From positions 3,919,374-3,983,373 of the forward strand of contig OX345652.1 of the NCBI GenBank assembly GCA_947044365.1: DNA of 64,000 nucleotides, written 5' to 3'. Positions within the stretch are counted from its first letter, which is position 1, and each line of letters begins with the position of its first letter. A program made the position numbers and the translations under genes. Of the stretch, positions 11,171 to 22,176 are shown one piece after another. A model generated the notes under the pieces. The model saw only the letters and a program-made list of their open reading frames with translations. It had not been told where the DNA came from and did no database searches. The stretch is from Petrosia ficiformis. Taxonomy: Eukaryota > Porifera > Demospongiae > Haplosclerida > Petrosiidae.

Positions 11171-14100
11171 TTAATCAGAATAGCTTAAAATAGGTTCCCT
11201 GTACTCTCGACATGAGTCATAAAATGAATCATCATTAATTGGCTGGACTAAACGTATCCTCAAACTACCTCTACGGAAGACATCTAAATGTTTAACAATC
11301 TCTTGCCAAGCTCTGTTAATCTTTCTCTCTACTTTTGCCAATAAACCAGTCACCCATAATAAATGATAGACAAGAATAAGAAGGAAATTAATGAATACCA
11401 GAAGTACACAAACAACACTAATAGTAATAGTGATGTATAGTTGACGTGTGATAATATAGTACCATGTTGTAGCATTGATAAATGAGATGTTGTACATAAG
11501 CCAAATGTCCATTACATTAATGAAGTAATTTTTAAAAGGCTTGACATAGGCCTGCCATATTACAAAAAGTATCAATATTGGGCTAAAAGCTAGATAAATT
11601 TTGAGGCCATTTGTCCCTCTATACACAGCGTAAATAATGTATAGAATTATTACTAGTACTAGACGAAGGACAAACCAATGCTTTTTACCTTCCTTATATG
11701 GAGCATGAATAGCTTCAAGAACAGGCCTTAGATATTTGTTAGCTAGTGAACGTCTGAGAGGTTTAGCAAGAAGAAGGAGTGCGATGTAAGGTACTATGAG
11801 AGGGAAAACTATTAGAGATGCATAAATCACAAGGTTACGATGTTCTGGACTCAAGTATCTAACTGTGCCATCCCAATACCATACATCAATATATCCATTA
11901 TCTGTATATATTCTAGCTGGTGTGAAGACATCAATAATAGCTATTAACAGCTTTGAGAAGGAGAGGTGTACAACAGTAATTAGTACTTGTACTGATGAGT
12001 GAGATATTCTGTTTGAAAGCCATGTTGAATAACGACTCAGTATAATGAGGATAACAACTATTGTCAGGAGGTATATGGGGAAAACTAAACTGAGACTTGC
12101 TTTCCACAATTCATTCATCCCATCATATAAGCAAAGAGGGAATCCAAAATTCAGATTCAAAAATGATAGAAAACCTATTGCCAATTTATCTGCTCCAAGA
12201 AATGGTATATTACCAATATTGCGAAGTGTTAATAAATCAAAAATACCACCATTGGCAACTTGAGCATAGAATACAATACCGTTAAGAGTACCAGTTGTTA
12301 GTGTGAGTCTCAACGCATATAACAAGTATATAATAATTGGACCTAAAGCCACCTGTACAAGCACAGTCCATATCCATTTGTCAGAACAACGCAAACATTT
12401 TTGAGATCCAAACACTACACTAAGACCATCCTTACATTTCCCACACAAAGGTCCTTCTCTGTGATTAATACAAAGTGGAGTTCTATTGAATTTACCATCG
12501 GTCTGATGAGCTACAAATAGTTCTGTTTCTCCAGTACTTTGAAAATAATCAACAAACCCTGGGTTTGCTAAACAATTACCAGGTGGACAACTGCGAGATA
12601 TTCCAAAAACTTTTATTTCATCTTCCGATTCTATAAGACCAGCCCATGAAAGTGTTATACTAGATCTAGTGACTGTTTGAGTTTGTATCGAACATGTCAT
12701 AGGAATCGAGTTATCTTTAGCAAAGGCATACAATACAGGTGAACACACACAGTCTCCAGTTGTTATATTATCTAATACAAATCCAAGTGGACATGGATGT
12801 ATTTGGACCTCTGAATGCACAGCTTCTGGATAGTCAGGTAATGAGATAATTAGTTTGCCATGTAAAGATTTACTATGAACTGTAGTAGTGTGTACAGTGA
12901 ATCTGATATTAGTATACTTTTTGTTACATCTAGACTCTTGAATGATCTGTACTTGGTCTTCATGTGACAAACATAAGTGACTAATGGAATCTCTATTCTC
13001 GGGAAGTATATTAACTTTAACATTGGTATAGACAAAACGATTCAGCTCATCAAGTGCTGACAAATACAATGAAATCGTTTGACCAGGATAAGTATAAATA
13101 TCACCATTACTAGTCATTGTATTATTAAAACGAAGTTTTGTAGGTTTGGTTGAGAAGTTCCAAACTCTATTTCCAGGGTGATCAAACAGATGAAAAATCT
13201 GTTCATAGAATCTCATGGCTTCATATGGTGTGTATGAATTAGAAGAATCATTAAACCGACAATTATATATTGGGAAGGCATATATATTATTACCTGCTTC
13301 TGTTGCTATATTGTTATTATAGTATAGTTTGATATCATTAGAGTTATTACTTTGAAAGTAAAATGCACACTCTTCTTGTTTATTATTCACATCAGCATAA
13401 ATAGCTCCTCCAAGTGCTGCCTGATTGTTAGTGAAATTAGCTGTTAATCCATTCATAAAGTGTAAACGACTGTCATATTTTATTTTGATAGCAGCACCAC
13501 TGGTACCTTTGTTATCTGCAAACAATATATCTCCACTAAGATAGATATTGGCATCAGTAGCATCTATAACAACTCCAAAATTATTTCTGAAAGTTGATGG
13601 CTTTTCTTTAGTACCATTTATGTAACAATTAATTCCATGGAATGTGAATATACCTGCAGATGGAGAAATAGAAGAAAGGGTGTTGTTAGTCGCATCAACA
13701 CTCTCAAGAGTCACAGAAACACTTCCAGGTTTGTAAATTCCTAGCATTTCAGCAAACATACATACACCTTTGTGAATTGCCACAGCATTACTGCATTTTG
13801 TATTTTTCAACAGCATGGTCATATTGACAGGGTCGTTCTTTTTGACACCGATATATATTGCTCCAGCTTTAAAATACCTCTGATCATGAGGAGAAAGCAA
13901 ACTGTTATGAAAAATTGTATTTTCAATGATAAGAGGAACATTGCAAGTTTGTTTCTTCGAAGAGCTGAGAAATTTGAAACTCACATCTACTCCATAACAC
14001 TGTTGAAGATCTAATAAAATATTACTTTTGAAATCTGTATTGTTTATGTTGACAAACCCTCTATGGGAACTGTTATAGTGTATAATCAACACTGCCCCAC

Positions 14101-14974
14101 TAGTGGAACCTACATTAGAATGAAATCTTGAATTGTCAACATAAACATTTGGTTGATAGTCATGCTGTGTGTAAAGGATGGTCAGTGCAGCTGCACTTAC
14201 TACCATTTCAGAACCTGATTGAAGATCCATATTACTAGCACATGAAGAGTCATTTTGCAAGTCATAGTTGTAGATGAAAATACTTTTTTCAATGGACACT
14301 TTACGATGCTTTAATTCTTCTTTCCATGGGTAAGAGAAATAGTGAATCATCATTCCACAACCAATTGTTTCGTTATAATAGTGATATATTGTAGCACTGG
14401 CAGATGAATTTGATACATGCATGTTCTGTAGAACAGAGTCCACAAGGTTGACACCAATTAGTGCAAACCCATATGATCTTGTTAGTACAACCTCACTCAT
14501 ATGGACTGTACATTGTATAAAGAGTAAGGCAGCAGCATGAGTAGAAGAGTAATACAGAGATGAAGAATTAAACATGTTGATGATATTACCTGGTAGTGTC
14601 TTGAGATATGTTCCACAATTGATGAATGTAACTCCTTGAAGACTAACGGAAGAGTTGATGAAAGCTAAACCTAATGTAGGAACAGGAATGTGATCATCCT
14701 GTACACAGGATATAACAGTTGGACTGTTTCTACTGCTGCTCCTGATAGAAATATCCACTGTACTCATGAAACAAAAATGGTCTGTTGCGATGTTATACAT
14801 AACTGAGCTATTTAACACAAGAGATATCGTTGGTTGAGAATATGTATTATTACACACACATTGTTCAAACTGCCTTGAAGTGTTGATGAAGACCTCTTCA
14901 CTAGAAACATAGCTGATAGTAAGCACAGTAGTAATCAATAGAAGAGTATAGTGACTAGGACCCATTGTGAACAT
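11171..14974 (-). CDS. BH3: beta-helix ectodomain, multi-pass membrane protein
   Basis: Intronless, 1267 codons from Met at 14974 (MFTMGPSHYTLLL); the Met three codons later aligns better with paralogues. Signal peptide at about 1-25. The beta-helix ectodomain (30-700) has FTNNQAALGGAIYA and other Pmp-like GGA/FxxN repeats and dense N-glycosylation sites. Cys-rich stalk: CPLGFVLDN near 726 and CGKCKDGLSVVFGSQKC near 845. Multi-pass domain (about 866-1205) includes LRLTLTTGTLNG, SRYSTWLSN, DVWYWDGTVRYLSPEHR and LEAIHAPYKEGKKHWF. The tail keeps DDSFYDSC, then EYREPIL. The ectodomain resembles BH1. A tract of the stalk is almost base-identical to BH5 (12421-12780 versus 23401-23760), and the membrane region is close to BH6. 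Likely a plasma-membrane receptor with a large glycosylated ectodomain. Polymorphic-membrane-protein resemblance is a fold inference, not proof of function. Confidence 0.88.
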   Translation of the reverse strand: MFTMGPSHYTLLLITTVLTISYVSSEEVFINTSRQFEQCVCNNTYSQPTISLVLNSSVMYNIATDHFCFMSTVDISIRSSSRNSPTVISCVQDDHIPVPTLGLAFINSSVSLQGVTFINCGTYLKTLPGNIINMFNSSSLYYSSTHAAALLFIQCTVHMSEVVLTRSYGFALIGVNLVDSVLQNMHVSNSSASATIYHYYNETIGCGMMIHYFSYPWKEELKHRKVSIEKSIFIYNYDLQNDSSCASNMDLQSGSEMVVSAAALTILYTQHDYQPNVYVDNSRFHSNVGSTSGAVLIIHYNSSHRGFVNINNTDFKSNILLDLQQCYGVDVSFKFLSSSKKQTCNVPLIIENTIFHNSLLSPHDQRYFKAGAIYIGVKKNDPVNMTMLLKNTKCSNAVAIHKGVCMFAEMLGIYKPGSVSVTLESVDATNNTLSSISPSAGIFTFHGINCYINGTKEKPSTFRNNFGVVIDATDANIYLSGDILFADNKGTSGAAIKIKYDSRLHFMNGLTANFTNNQAALGGAIYADVNNKQEECAFYFQSNNSNDIKLYYNNNIATEAGNNIYAFPIYNCRFNDSSNSYTPYEAMRFYEQIFHLFDHPGNRVWNFSTKPTKLRFNNTMTSNGDIYTYPGQTISLYLSALDELNRFVYTNVKVNILPENRDSISHLCLSHEDQVQIIQESRCNKKYTNIRFTVHTTTVHSKSLHGKLIISLPDYPEAVHSEVQIHPCPLGFVLDNITTGDCVCSPVLYAFAKDNSIPMTCSIQTQTVTRSSITLSWAGLIESEDEIKVFGISRSCPPGNCLANPGFVDYFQSTGETELFVAHQTDGKFNRTPLCINHREGPLCGKCKDGLSVVFGSQKCLRCSDKWIWTVLVQVALGPIIIYLLYALRLTLTTGTLNGIVFYAQVANGGIFDLLTLRNIGNIPFLGADKLAIGFLSFLNLNFGFPLCLYDGMNELWKASLSLVFPIYLLTIVVILIILSRYSTWLSNRISHSSVQVLITVVHLSFSKLLIAIIDVFTPARIYTDNGYIDVWYWDGTVRYLSPEHRNLVIYASLIVFPLIVPYIALLLLAKPLRRSLANKYLRPVLEAIHAPYKEGKKHWFVLRLVLVIILYIIYAVYRGTNGLKIYLAFSPILILFVIWQAYVKPFKNYFINVMDIWLMYNISFINATTWYYIITRQLYITITISVVCVLLVFINFLLILVYHLLWVTGLLAKVERKINRAWQEIVKHLDVFRRGSLRIRLVQPINDDSFYDSCREYREPILSYSD

Positions 14975-16237
14975 TAATGAATATATTTCTTATGAACATT
15001 ATCTTATAATATATAAATATTGTGTATTTAAAGAAACATCTCCTGCAACAAAACAACACTGACTGTTTATTGTTTAAATTTCCCAGTGTATTTATATGGC
15101 ATCAAAATTTTTTTAGACAAAGATTACCATTATCTTTTAGACACTTAAAAGAACATGATTTTAACCCAGAAACATTGTAAGATTATTTTAACTTTCCCCA
15201 TGTATTGACAAGACTTTCCCTAAAATGTTAAAACAAATGAATGCATATTAAATTAACCATAATTTATTGAAGTTAATTACAATTAACAATTTATAAGAAG
15301 TCAAGACAAACATTATTTCCAATTGGTTAGATACTAACTATTTTCTGACTAATTATTTACAAATCACAAAATTAAGATGACATAACTATAATTACTCATA
15401 GCAAATAGAGATGCATGCTTAGCTATAGAAACAAGATATATCTGTGGAACACATATGTGAATGTGACACAAGTATAATAATTATATAAATTATACATTAA
15501 ATCCTGTAAAAGCAATCATAGGGATGACTTTGTGGCCCATCACAATATTAACATTAATAAAAGCAGTGTTCTGTGGATGTTGATGCATTCTGTTTAGCTA
15601 CTACAACTTGTTTAGTTGTAAAACTGTTATCTAAATAATAAATCAAGGTTTACATACTTTAAGGTACACTGTATAGTAGTAATTGGGACAATATATCATG
15701 CCTTATACCAATAGAATGACAATGATACTACAAATTAGGAATGTATGAAACACAACTAGTAATGAAGAGTACAGTACAGTTCACAGTGAACCAGATAGCA
15801 CAATTAAATGTGAATCATTCCATGGAAAAGATAAACCAAGAAACTACAGCATTCAAAAGTAGTTATTTACTCAGCTATCTGCATGTTTCAGTGGATAAGC
15901 AGAAGAGAAGAATCAGAGAATTCTATTGAGTTGGATTTCTTTCTGTTTCCTATTTATAGAGTATAGTATAGACCTTTTTTTGCTGAATAATTAGTATACA
16001 ATTATGGATGTGAGACTAACAATCATATATACAATATTATTATCAGTACACTATTACTACAAACAGTTATTCATATATACGATATTATTATCAGTACACT
16101 ATTACTACAAACAGTTATTTAAAAACAAAAGAACAATAAAACAACCTCACATGTTTATTAATTACAGTTTTTTGTTATTAATAGTCCAAACACTCTACTG
16201 TATTGTCTAATACAAGAATTCAAAGTTAAATTATTAT
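14975..16237. other. Intergenic between BH3 and BH4
   Basis: AT-rich. I see no gene or recognisable mobile element except the short direct duplication at 16023-16120. The first 100 bases are presumably the BH3 promoter and leader. Confidence 0.4.
16023..16120. repeat. Tandem duplication, about 50-bp unit, two copies
   Basis: The block tatcagtacactattactac recurs with its surroundings at about 16039 and 16091. It lies just beyond the 3' end of BH4. Confidence 0.8.
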
Positions 16238-19200
16238 TTAATGGGAAGCACTCAGAATTGGTTCTCTGTACTCCCTACAAGAACCATAAAATGAATCCAC
16301 AGCACCTTGTAATGGCTGGTTATGCTGAGTTTGATTCCTCTTGTAAAATGCAACGTGATCAGATATCCACTTTCTGCATGTGACTACTCCTCTCCTTATT
16401 TTGATTAGCAATCTGCTTACCCACAGAATATGATATAATAAAATTGCAAGAAATGTCAGAAACACCAGTAAAACTGCAACAACACTAAATATGGTTGCTT
16501 CTCTAAGGTTTACGTACGACAATGTGACATAGACGAGAGTAAGATTAAACATTAGCCAACAGTCCAGAAGATTTATGAGTTTGTTCTTGTAAGGTTGAAA
16601 CAATGCCTGACCAATTAAGAATGATGCAAGTAAAGCTGCTACACTAATATACAACACACTGCCATGCACTGTCTTGTATACAGTATACAATATATATATT
16701 ATAATGAGTAATAGTAGACGAGCTACAAACCAGTGATGTTTACCTTCTTTAAAAGGTGCATGAATAGCTTCAAACACAGGCCTAAGATAATGATTAGCCT
16801 TTGGAGAGTGCCGGATGAGGGGTTTAGCAAGAAAAAAGAATGCAATATACGGTAGTACAAGAGGAACAGTTAAAATTAATGAGATGATTACAAGAATACG
16901 ATGAGACTGACCCATGTATTCTACTGTACCATCTCTGTACCAGACACGATAATGTTTAACTGAAGTGTATACGATGGATGATGTGAAAACATTTATGATG
17001 GTTAGTAGTAGCCTAGAGAAAGATAAGTGTACAACAGTAACTAGTACTTGTACTGATGAGTGAGATATTTTGTTTGAAAGCCATGTTGAATAACGACTGA
17101 GTATAATGAGGATAACAACTATTATCAGGAGGTATATGGGGAATGCTAAACTGAGACCTGTTTTCCATAATTCAGTCATTCCGTCATAAAAACAGACATG
17201 TAATCCTAGATTCAGATTCAAAATAGAAAGGAAAACATATACAGTCTGTACCAATTTTTTTGCTGCAGTTGATATAATGTCAAAATCACTGTATAGTGAT
17301 AATAGATCAAACAGACCACCATTAGCAGCTTGAGCATAGAATATAATACCATTAAGAGTACCAGTTGTTAGCGTGAGTCTCAACACAAATAGAAAATATA
17401 CAACAATTGCACTTAACGCCACCTGTACTAGTGCAGTCCATATCCAATTGTTAGAACAGCGTATACATTTTTGAGACCCAAACACTACACTAAGACCATC
17501 CTTACATTTCCCACACAGAGTCCCTTCTCTGTCATTGATACAAACAGGAGTTTCATAAACTTTCTCATTGATCTGATAAGCTACAAACAGCTCTGCTTCT
17601 CTAGTGCTTATAAAATGATCAAATGCTGGGTTTGCCATGCAATGACCGAGGGGACAACTACGAGATATTCCAAACACATTTATTCCTTCTTCTATTTCAA
17701 TAAGACCGGCCCATGAAACTGTTGAAGTAGATCTAGTAAATGTTTGATTTTGTATTGAACATGTCATTGGAATTGAGTTATCTTTAGCAAAGGCATACAA
17801 TACAGGTGAACACACACAGTCTCCTGTTTTGATATTATCTAATATAAATCCAAGTGGACATGGATGTACATGTATGTGGACATCTGAATATACACTTTCT
17901 GTATAGTCAAATAATGAGAGAATTAGTATCCCATTTAATGATTGATTATGAACTGTAGTAGCGTGTACAGTGAATCTGATATTAGTATAGTTTTTATATC
18001 TAGACTCTTGGATGATCTGTACCTTGTCTTCATATGACAACCATAAATGACTACTGGAGTCTCTTTTCCCATGAAATATATTAATTTTAACATTGGTATA
18101 GACAAAACGATTCAACTCATCAAGTGCTGATAACTTCAATGAAACCATTTGACCAGGATAAGTATAAATAATGCTACTACTAGTTATTGTATTATTAAGA
18201 TGAAGTTTTGTAGGTTTAGTTGAGATGCTCCATAATGTATTTCCAGGGTGATCAAACAGATAAAAACTATTTTCATAGAAACTCAAGGCTTGATATGGCG
18301 TGTATGAATTAGAAGAATCATCAAACTGACAATTATATATTGGGAAGGCATATATATCATTACCTGCTTCTGTTGCTATATTGTTATGGAAGAATATTTT
18401 GATATCATCACTTGTAAAGTAAAATGCACACTCTTCTTGTATATTATTCACATCAGCATAGATAGCTCCTCCAAGTACTGCCTGATTGTTAGTGAAATTA
18501 GCTGTTAATCCATTCATAAAATGTAAACGACTACCATATTTCATCTTGATAGCAGCACCACTGATACCTTTGTTAGCATCAAATAATATAAACCCACTAA
18601 GATAGATATTGCTATCAGCAGCATCAATTACAACTCCCAAATTATTTCTGAGAGTTGATGGCTTTTCCTTAGTACCATTTATGTAACAATTAACTCTTCT
18701 AAAAGCAAACATACCCGCATATGGAATAATTGAAGAAAGGCTGTTATTAATTGCATCAACACTCTCAAGACTCACAGAAACATTTCCTTCTTTATATAAT
18801 CCTATCCTTTCTGCAAAGATGCACACACCTCTATGCGTTGCAACTCTATTACTGCATATTATATCTTTGAACAGCATGTTCATGTTAAAAGCATCATTTT
18901 TTTTTACACAGATATATATTGCTCCAGCTTTAAAATATGTTCGTTCATAGGAAGAGAATAAGGCATCACAGAAATTTGTTTGTTCAATGATGAGAGGAAC
19001 TACTACTGTATCATTGGGTGGTTGCATTTCCAAAGAACTGAGAAAATTGAAACTCACATCAGCTCCATAACATTGATGATAACCTAATAAATTATTAGAC
19101 TTGAAATGTGTATTTGTAATGTAAACATGTCCTCTGTAATAACTATTGTAGTGTAAAATCAACACTGCCCCACCAATAGTACCTGAATTCCCATTGAACT

Positions 19201-20038
19201 TCGAATTGTTAATGAACACATTTGCTTGGTAGTCATGCTGTGTATAAAGGATGGTCAGTGCTGCTGCACTTACTACCATTTCGGAACCTGATTGAAGATC
19301 CATATTATTGGCACATGAAGAATCATTTTGCAAGTCATAGTTGTAAGAAAAGGTGCTTTGTTCAATTGACACTTTATGAAATTTGGACTCCTCTGCTTGT
19401 AGAAAGTGGAGCATCATTCCACAACCAATTGTTTCATTATAATAGTTATACATAAAGGCACTGGCTGTTGAATGTGACATATTTACATAGTGTATAACAG
19501 AGTTCAAAAGGTTGATACCAATTACTGCAAACCCATATGATGATCTTAGTTCAACCTCACTCATATTGAGAGTACAGTTTATAAAGAGTAAGGCAGCAGC
19601 ATGAGTAGAATTGTAATACAGAGATGAGGAATTAAACATGTTGATATCATCTCGTAGCGTGTTGATATATCTTCCACAATTGACGAATGTCACTCCTTGA
19701 AGAGAAATCGAAGAGTTGATGAAAGCTAAACCTAATGTAGGAACAGGAATGTGATCATCCTGTACACAGGATATAACAGCTGGACTGTTTGTACTGCTGC
19801 TCCTGATAGTAATATCCACTTTACTCATGAAACAAAAACTGTTTATTGTGATGTTATATATAACTGAGCTATCTAGCTCAAGTAATATTTTCTCGTTAAC
19901 ATGATATGTCTTATTACACAAATACTGTTCAAATTCCCATGAAGTATTAATGGAGATCGTTTCACCAGAAACATAACAGCTGGAAAGCACAATAACAATC
20001 AATAGTAGAGTACAATGACTAGAAGCCATTCTGCACAA
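16238..20038 (-). CDS. BH4: beta-helix ectodomain with divergent (class B) membrane module
   Basis: Intronless, 1266 codons from MCRMASSHCTLLL. The ectodomain and Cys-rich stalk have the family layout (CPLGF near 723, CGKCKDGLSVVFGSQKC near 841). The C-terminal third is clearly different from the other intact copies: KHYRVWYRDGTVEYMGQSHR, KPLIRHSPKANHYLRP, GQALFQPYKNKLINLLDCW and LLIKIRRGVVTCRK replace the class A equivalents. Despite that, the extreme tail is conserved (SFYGSCREYREPILS). The N-terminal 470 residues and the upstream DNA are nearly identical to BH6, whose C-terminal half is class A. The pair therefore differs by a module swap. Upstream sits a 75-bp satellite also found upstream of BH6. 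Confidence 0.88.
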   Translation of the reverse strand: MCRMASSHCTLLLIVIVLSSCYVSGETISINTSWEFEQYLCNKTYHVNEKILLELDSSVIYNITINSFCFMSKVDITIRSSSTNSPAVISCVQDDHIPVPTLGLAFINSSISLQGVTFVNCGRYINTLRDDINMFNSSSLYYNSTHAAALLFINCTLNMSEVELRSSYGFAVIGINLLNSVIHYVNMSHSTASAFMYNYYNETIGCGMMLHFLQAEESKFHKVSIEQSTFSYNYDLQNDSSCANNMDLQSGSEMVVSAAALTILYTQHDYQANVFINNSKFNGNSGTIGGAVLILHYNSYYRGHVYITNTHFKSNNLLGYHQCYGADVSFNFLSSLEMQPPNDTVVVPLIIEQTNFCDALFSSYERTYFKAGAIYICVKKNDAFNMNMLFKDIICSNRVATHRGVCIFAERIGLYKEGNVSVSLESVDAINNSLSSIIPYAGMFAFRRVNCYINGTKEKPSTLRNNLGVVIDAADSNIYLSGFILFDANKGISGAAIKMKYGSRLHFMNGLTANFTNNQAVLGGAIYADVNNIQEECAFYFTSDDIKIFFHNNIATEAGNDIYAFPIYNCQFDDSSNSYTPYQALSFYENSFYLFDHPGNTLWSISTKPTKLHLNNTITSSSIIYTYPGQMVSLKLSALDELNRFVYTNVKINIFHGKRDSSSHLWLSYEDKVQIIQESRYKNYTNIRFTVHATTVHNQSLNGILILSLFDYTESVYSDVHIHVHPCPLGFILDNIKTGDCVCSPVLYAFAKDNSIPMTCSIQNQTFTRSTSTVSWAGLIEIEEGINVFGISRSCPLGHCMANPAFDHFISTREAELFVAYQINEKVYETPVCINDREGTLCGKCKDGLSVVFGSQKCIRCSNNWIWTALVQVALSAIVVYFLFVLRLTLTTGTLNGIIFYAQAANGGLFDLLSLYSDFDIISTAAKKLVQTVYVFLSILNLNLGLHVCFYDGMTELWKTGLSLAFPIYLLIIVVILIILSRYSTWLSNKISHSSVQVLVTVVHLSFSRLLLTIINVFTSSIVYTSVKHYRVWYRDGTVEYMGQSHRILVIISLILTVPLVLPYIAFFFLAKPLIRHSPKANHYLRPVFEAIHAPFKEGKHHWFVARLLLLIIIYILYTVYKTVHGSVLYISVAALLASFLIGQALFQPYKNKLINLLDCWLMFNLTLVYVTLSYVNLREATIFSVVAVLLVFLTFLAILLYHILWVSRLLIKIRRGVVTCRKWISDHVAFYKRNQTQHNQPLQGAVDSFYGSCREYREPILSASH

Positions 20039-20194
20039 ATTACCAAATGGTTTTGTTTGTGAGATTTCTTGTGCAATTTGTTTTTATCATAGAAATATAT
20101 TATAACAGGTTGAAGCTTATTTATAATATTATTGAATAAACTATATTCTCAAAACTATAACAAGTTCATAATTATAGCTCCCAAAATGAATGTT

Positions 20195-20600
20195 CTTAAC
20201 TACAGATTACTAAACAACACTATTCATCAATCTGATTCATTTACTAATAGTATTCACATGACTGACTGTCTTAACTTCAGATTACTAAACAACACTATTC
20301 ATCAATCTGTTTGATTTTCTAAACGTATTCACATGACTGACTGTTTTAACTACAGATTACTAAACAACACTATTCATCAATCTGTTTCATTTTCTAAACG
20401 TATTCACATGACTGACTGTCTTAACTTCAGATTACTAAACAACACTATTCATCAATCTGTTTGATTTTCTAAACGTATTCACATGACTGACTGTTTTAAC
20501 TACAGATTACTAAACAACACTATTCATCAATCTGTTTCATTTTCTAATAGTATTCACATGACTGACTGTCTTAACTACAGATTACTAAACAACTATTGAT
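20195..20600. repeat. 75-bp satellite, about 5 units, upstream of BH4
   Basis: Units carry ctattcatcaatctg and tattcacatgactgactg at 75-bp spacing. The same satellite is at 31205-31757 upstream of BH6. One decayed unit lies upstream of BH5 near 26190-26250. Confidence 0.92.
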
Positions 20601-22176
20601 TTTATTTTCTATATGTATTCACAGGATTTGCAGTCAATCAAAAATCCAAAGCAATTTTATTTGGTATTAGAAACTTGTTTCCTATAATGTACTGTACTAC
20701 TGATTTATGTATATGAGATAAAACACTTAGTTATAATATTATGTATAGTCAAAAATACACATCACAGGAAATATATTAATGGGTTTGAAACATGAGCAAA
20801 ATATCCAAGATAACAGATTAAACTATATCTAAAATAGATTGTTTGTAATAATCAATACTAGAAATAACAGTGATGAAAACAGAACCGTGTTACATGACAT
20901 CGTTGAATCTTATATTTAAATAAGTGCTAATTAACAAAACAAAAAATTCCAGTCAAAATGTCATTTTTTTCCTGAGAAGCAGAGAAAAATTGAAATAGCA
21001 TTTCCTGAGGTACGAGTAACTTCATGCAGTATGGACAACTTCCAGTACTGCCTGAATTTGGGTTAACCCATTGTGGTTCTAAGCCCTTCAAAGCAAAAAA
21101 CATGTACGGTACAGCATTGTTAACTTCAAAGATGAGATTTTGAGTGTGAATATCGTAATTATTTAATTATCAGAATAAGTATCACATCACAAAAACACAA
21201 ATAGAGCCACTTTTAGTTATATGTACCTCAAACAAAACATAGAATAAACTGTTTTTGTTTGGATATTTACAAGTATTGCATACAATAATTATGAATATAG
21301 TTTATAATAGTACACCTTTACCTAAAATTAATTGCTGATCAATGTAAGAATAACACAGGAACTGTTTTAAACATTATATGATGTAAGCACTACAGTGTAA
21401 AATTTAATGTACTATTATAATCCTCATTTGGTTACATGAGTTTCAACAATATCCTCTTGAGGTATATTTTTGCGGTTCATAATATATTCAATTATTTTGG
21501 AGAACAAAGTTATTTGTTGATAAAATCCACGAAGTTTGTACTTAACAAAAAAGCAGATAACAAATAACACAATTAATACCATTTCATGTCTATCATTATA
21601 CTTAACAGATAAATTCAATATGAATTATATATGTAACTTTATATGTACTTTTTATACTAGTCAATATGGACGAAAAACTAAAGAAGCTAGCACTTGTAAG
21701 TATTACCTAACAGGAAAACATATCAGCATTGATTTAATCTCAGGAGGATATTATTTTTATAAATGAGGCTTTGATAATGAGAGGTTTATACAACTGTGTA
21801 ATATGTGCTATATATTTGTACTTAGAACAAACAACTATGGACCATAAAGTTACATGGAAGGACCACAACCATGTGGAGTAAAATCCACAATGGTTGGTAA
21901 CAAGCAGCACAAACAACAAAAGCAAATCATTGGATTAAAAAAAAGACAAACCAACATTTTCCAATCACAGAGAATACCTGTCTAGATTTATATCATTTAA
22001 CAATACAACAAAGAAATTTTGGATATTTCAATAAAAATAAAATTTAGCCTCCACACAAACATTTTCTGTACATTGTCACACGTGATATATAAAAGAGTTT
22101 GATCATATCTACATAATTATACTAATATATAAACAATATGATTGTAAATAAGCACACACAGTTATGAAAATTCTGT
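20601..22176. other. Intergenic; duplicated upstream flank of BH4
   Basis: Positions 20610-21130 resemble 26230-26700 and 31775-32290 (for example taacccattgtggttctaa at about 21064 and 32222), so a 0.5-kb upstream flank was copied with the genes. Positions 21131-22176 are AT-rich; I see nothing I can support there. Confidence 0.5.

Noticed and set aside
20195..20600. CRISPR-like regular repeats
   Set aside because: Units are contiguous with no unique spacers, the genome is eukaryotic, and no cas genes are present.
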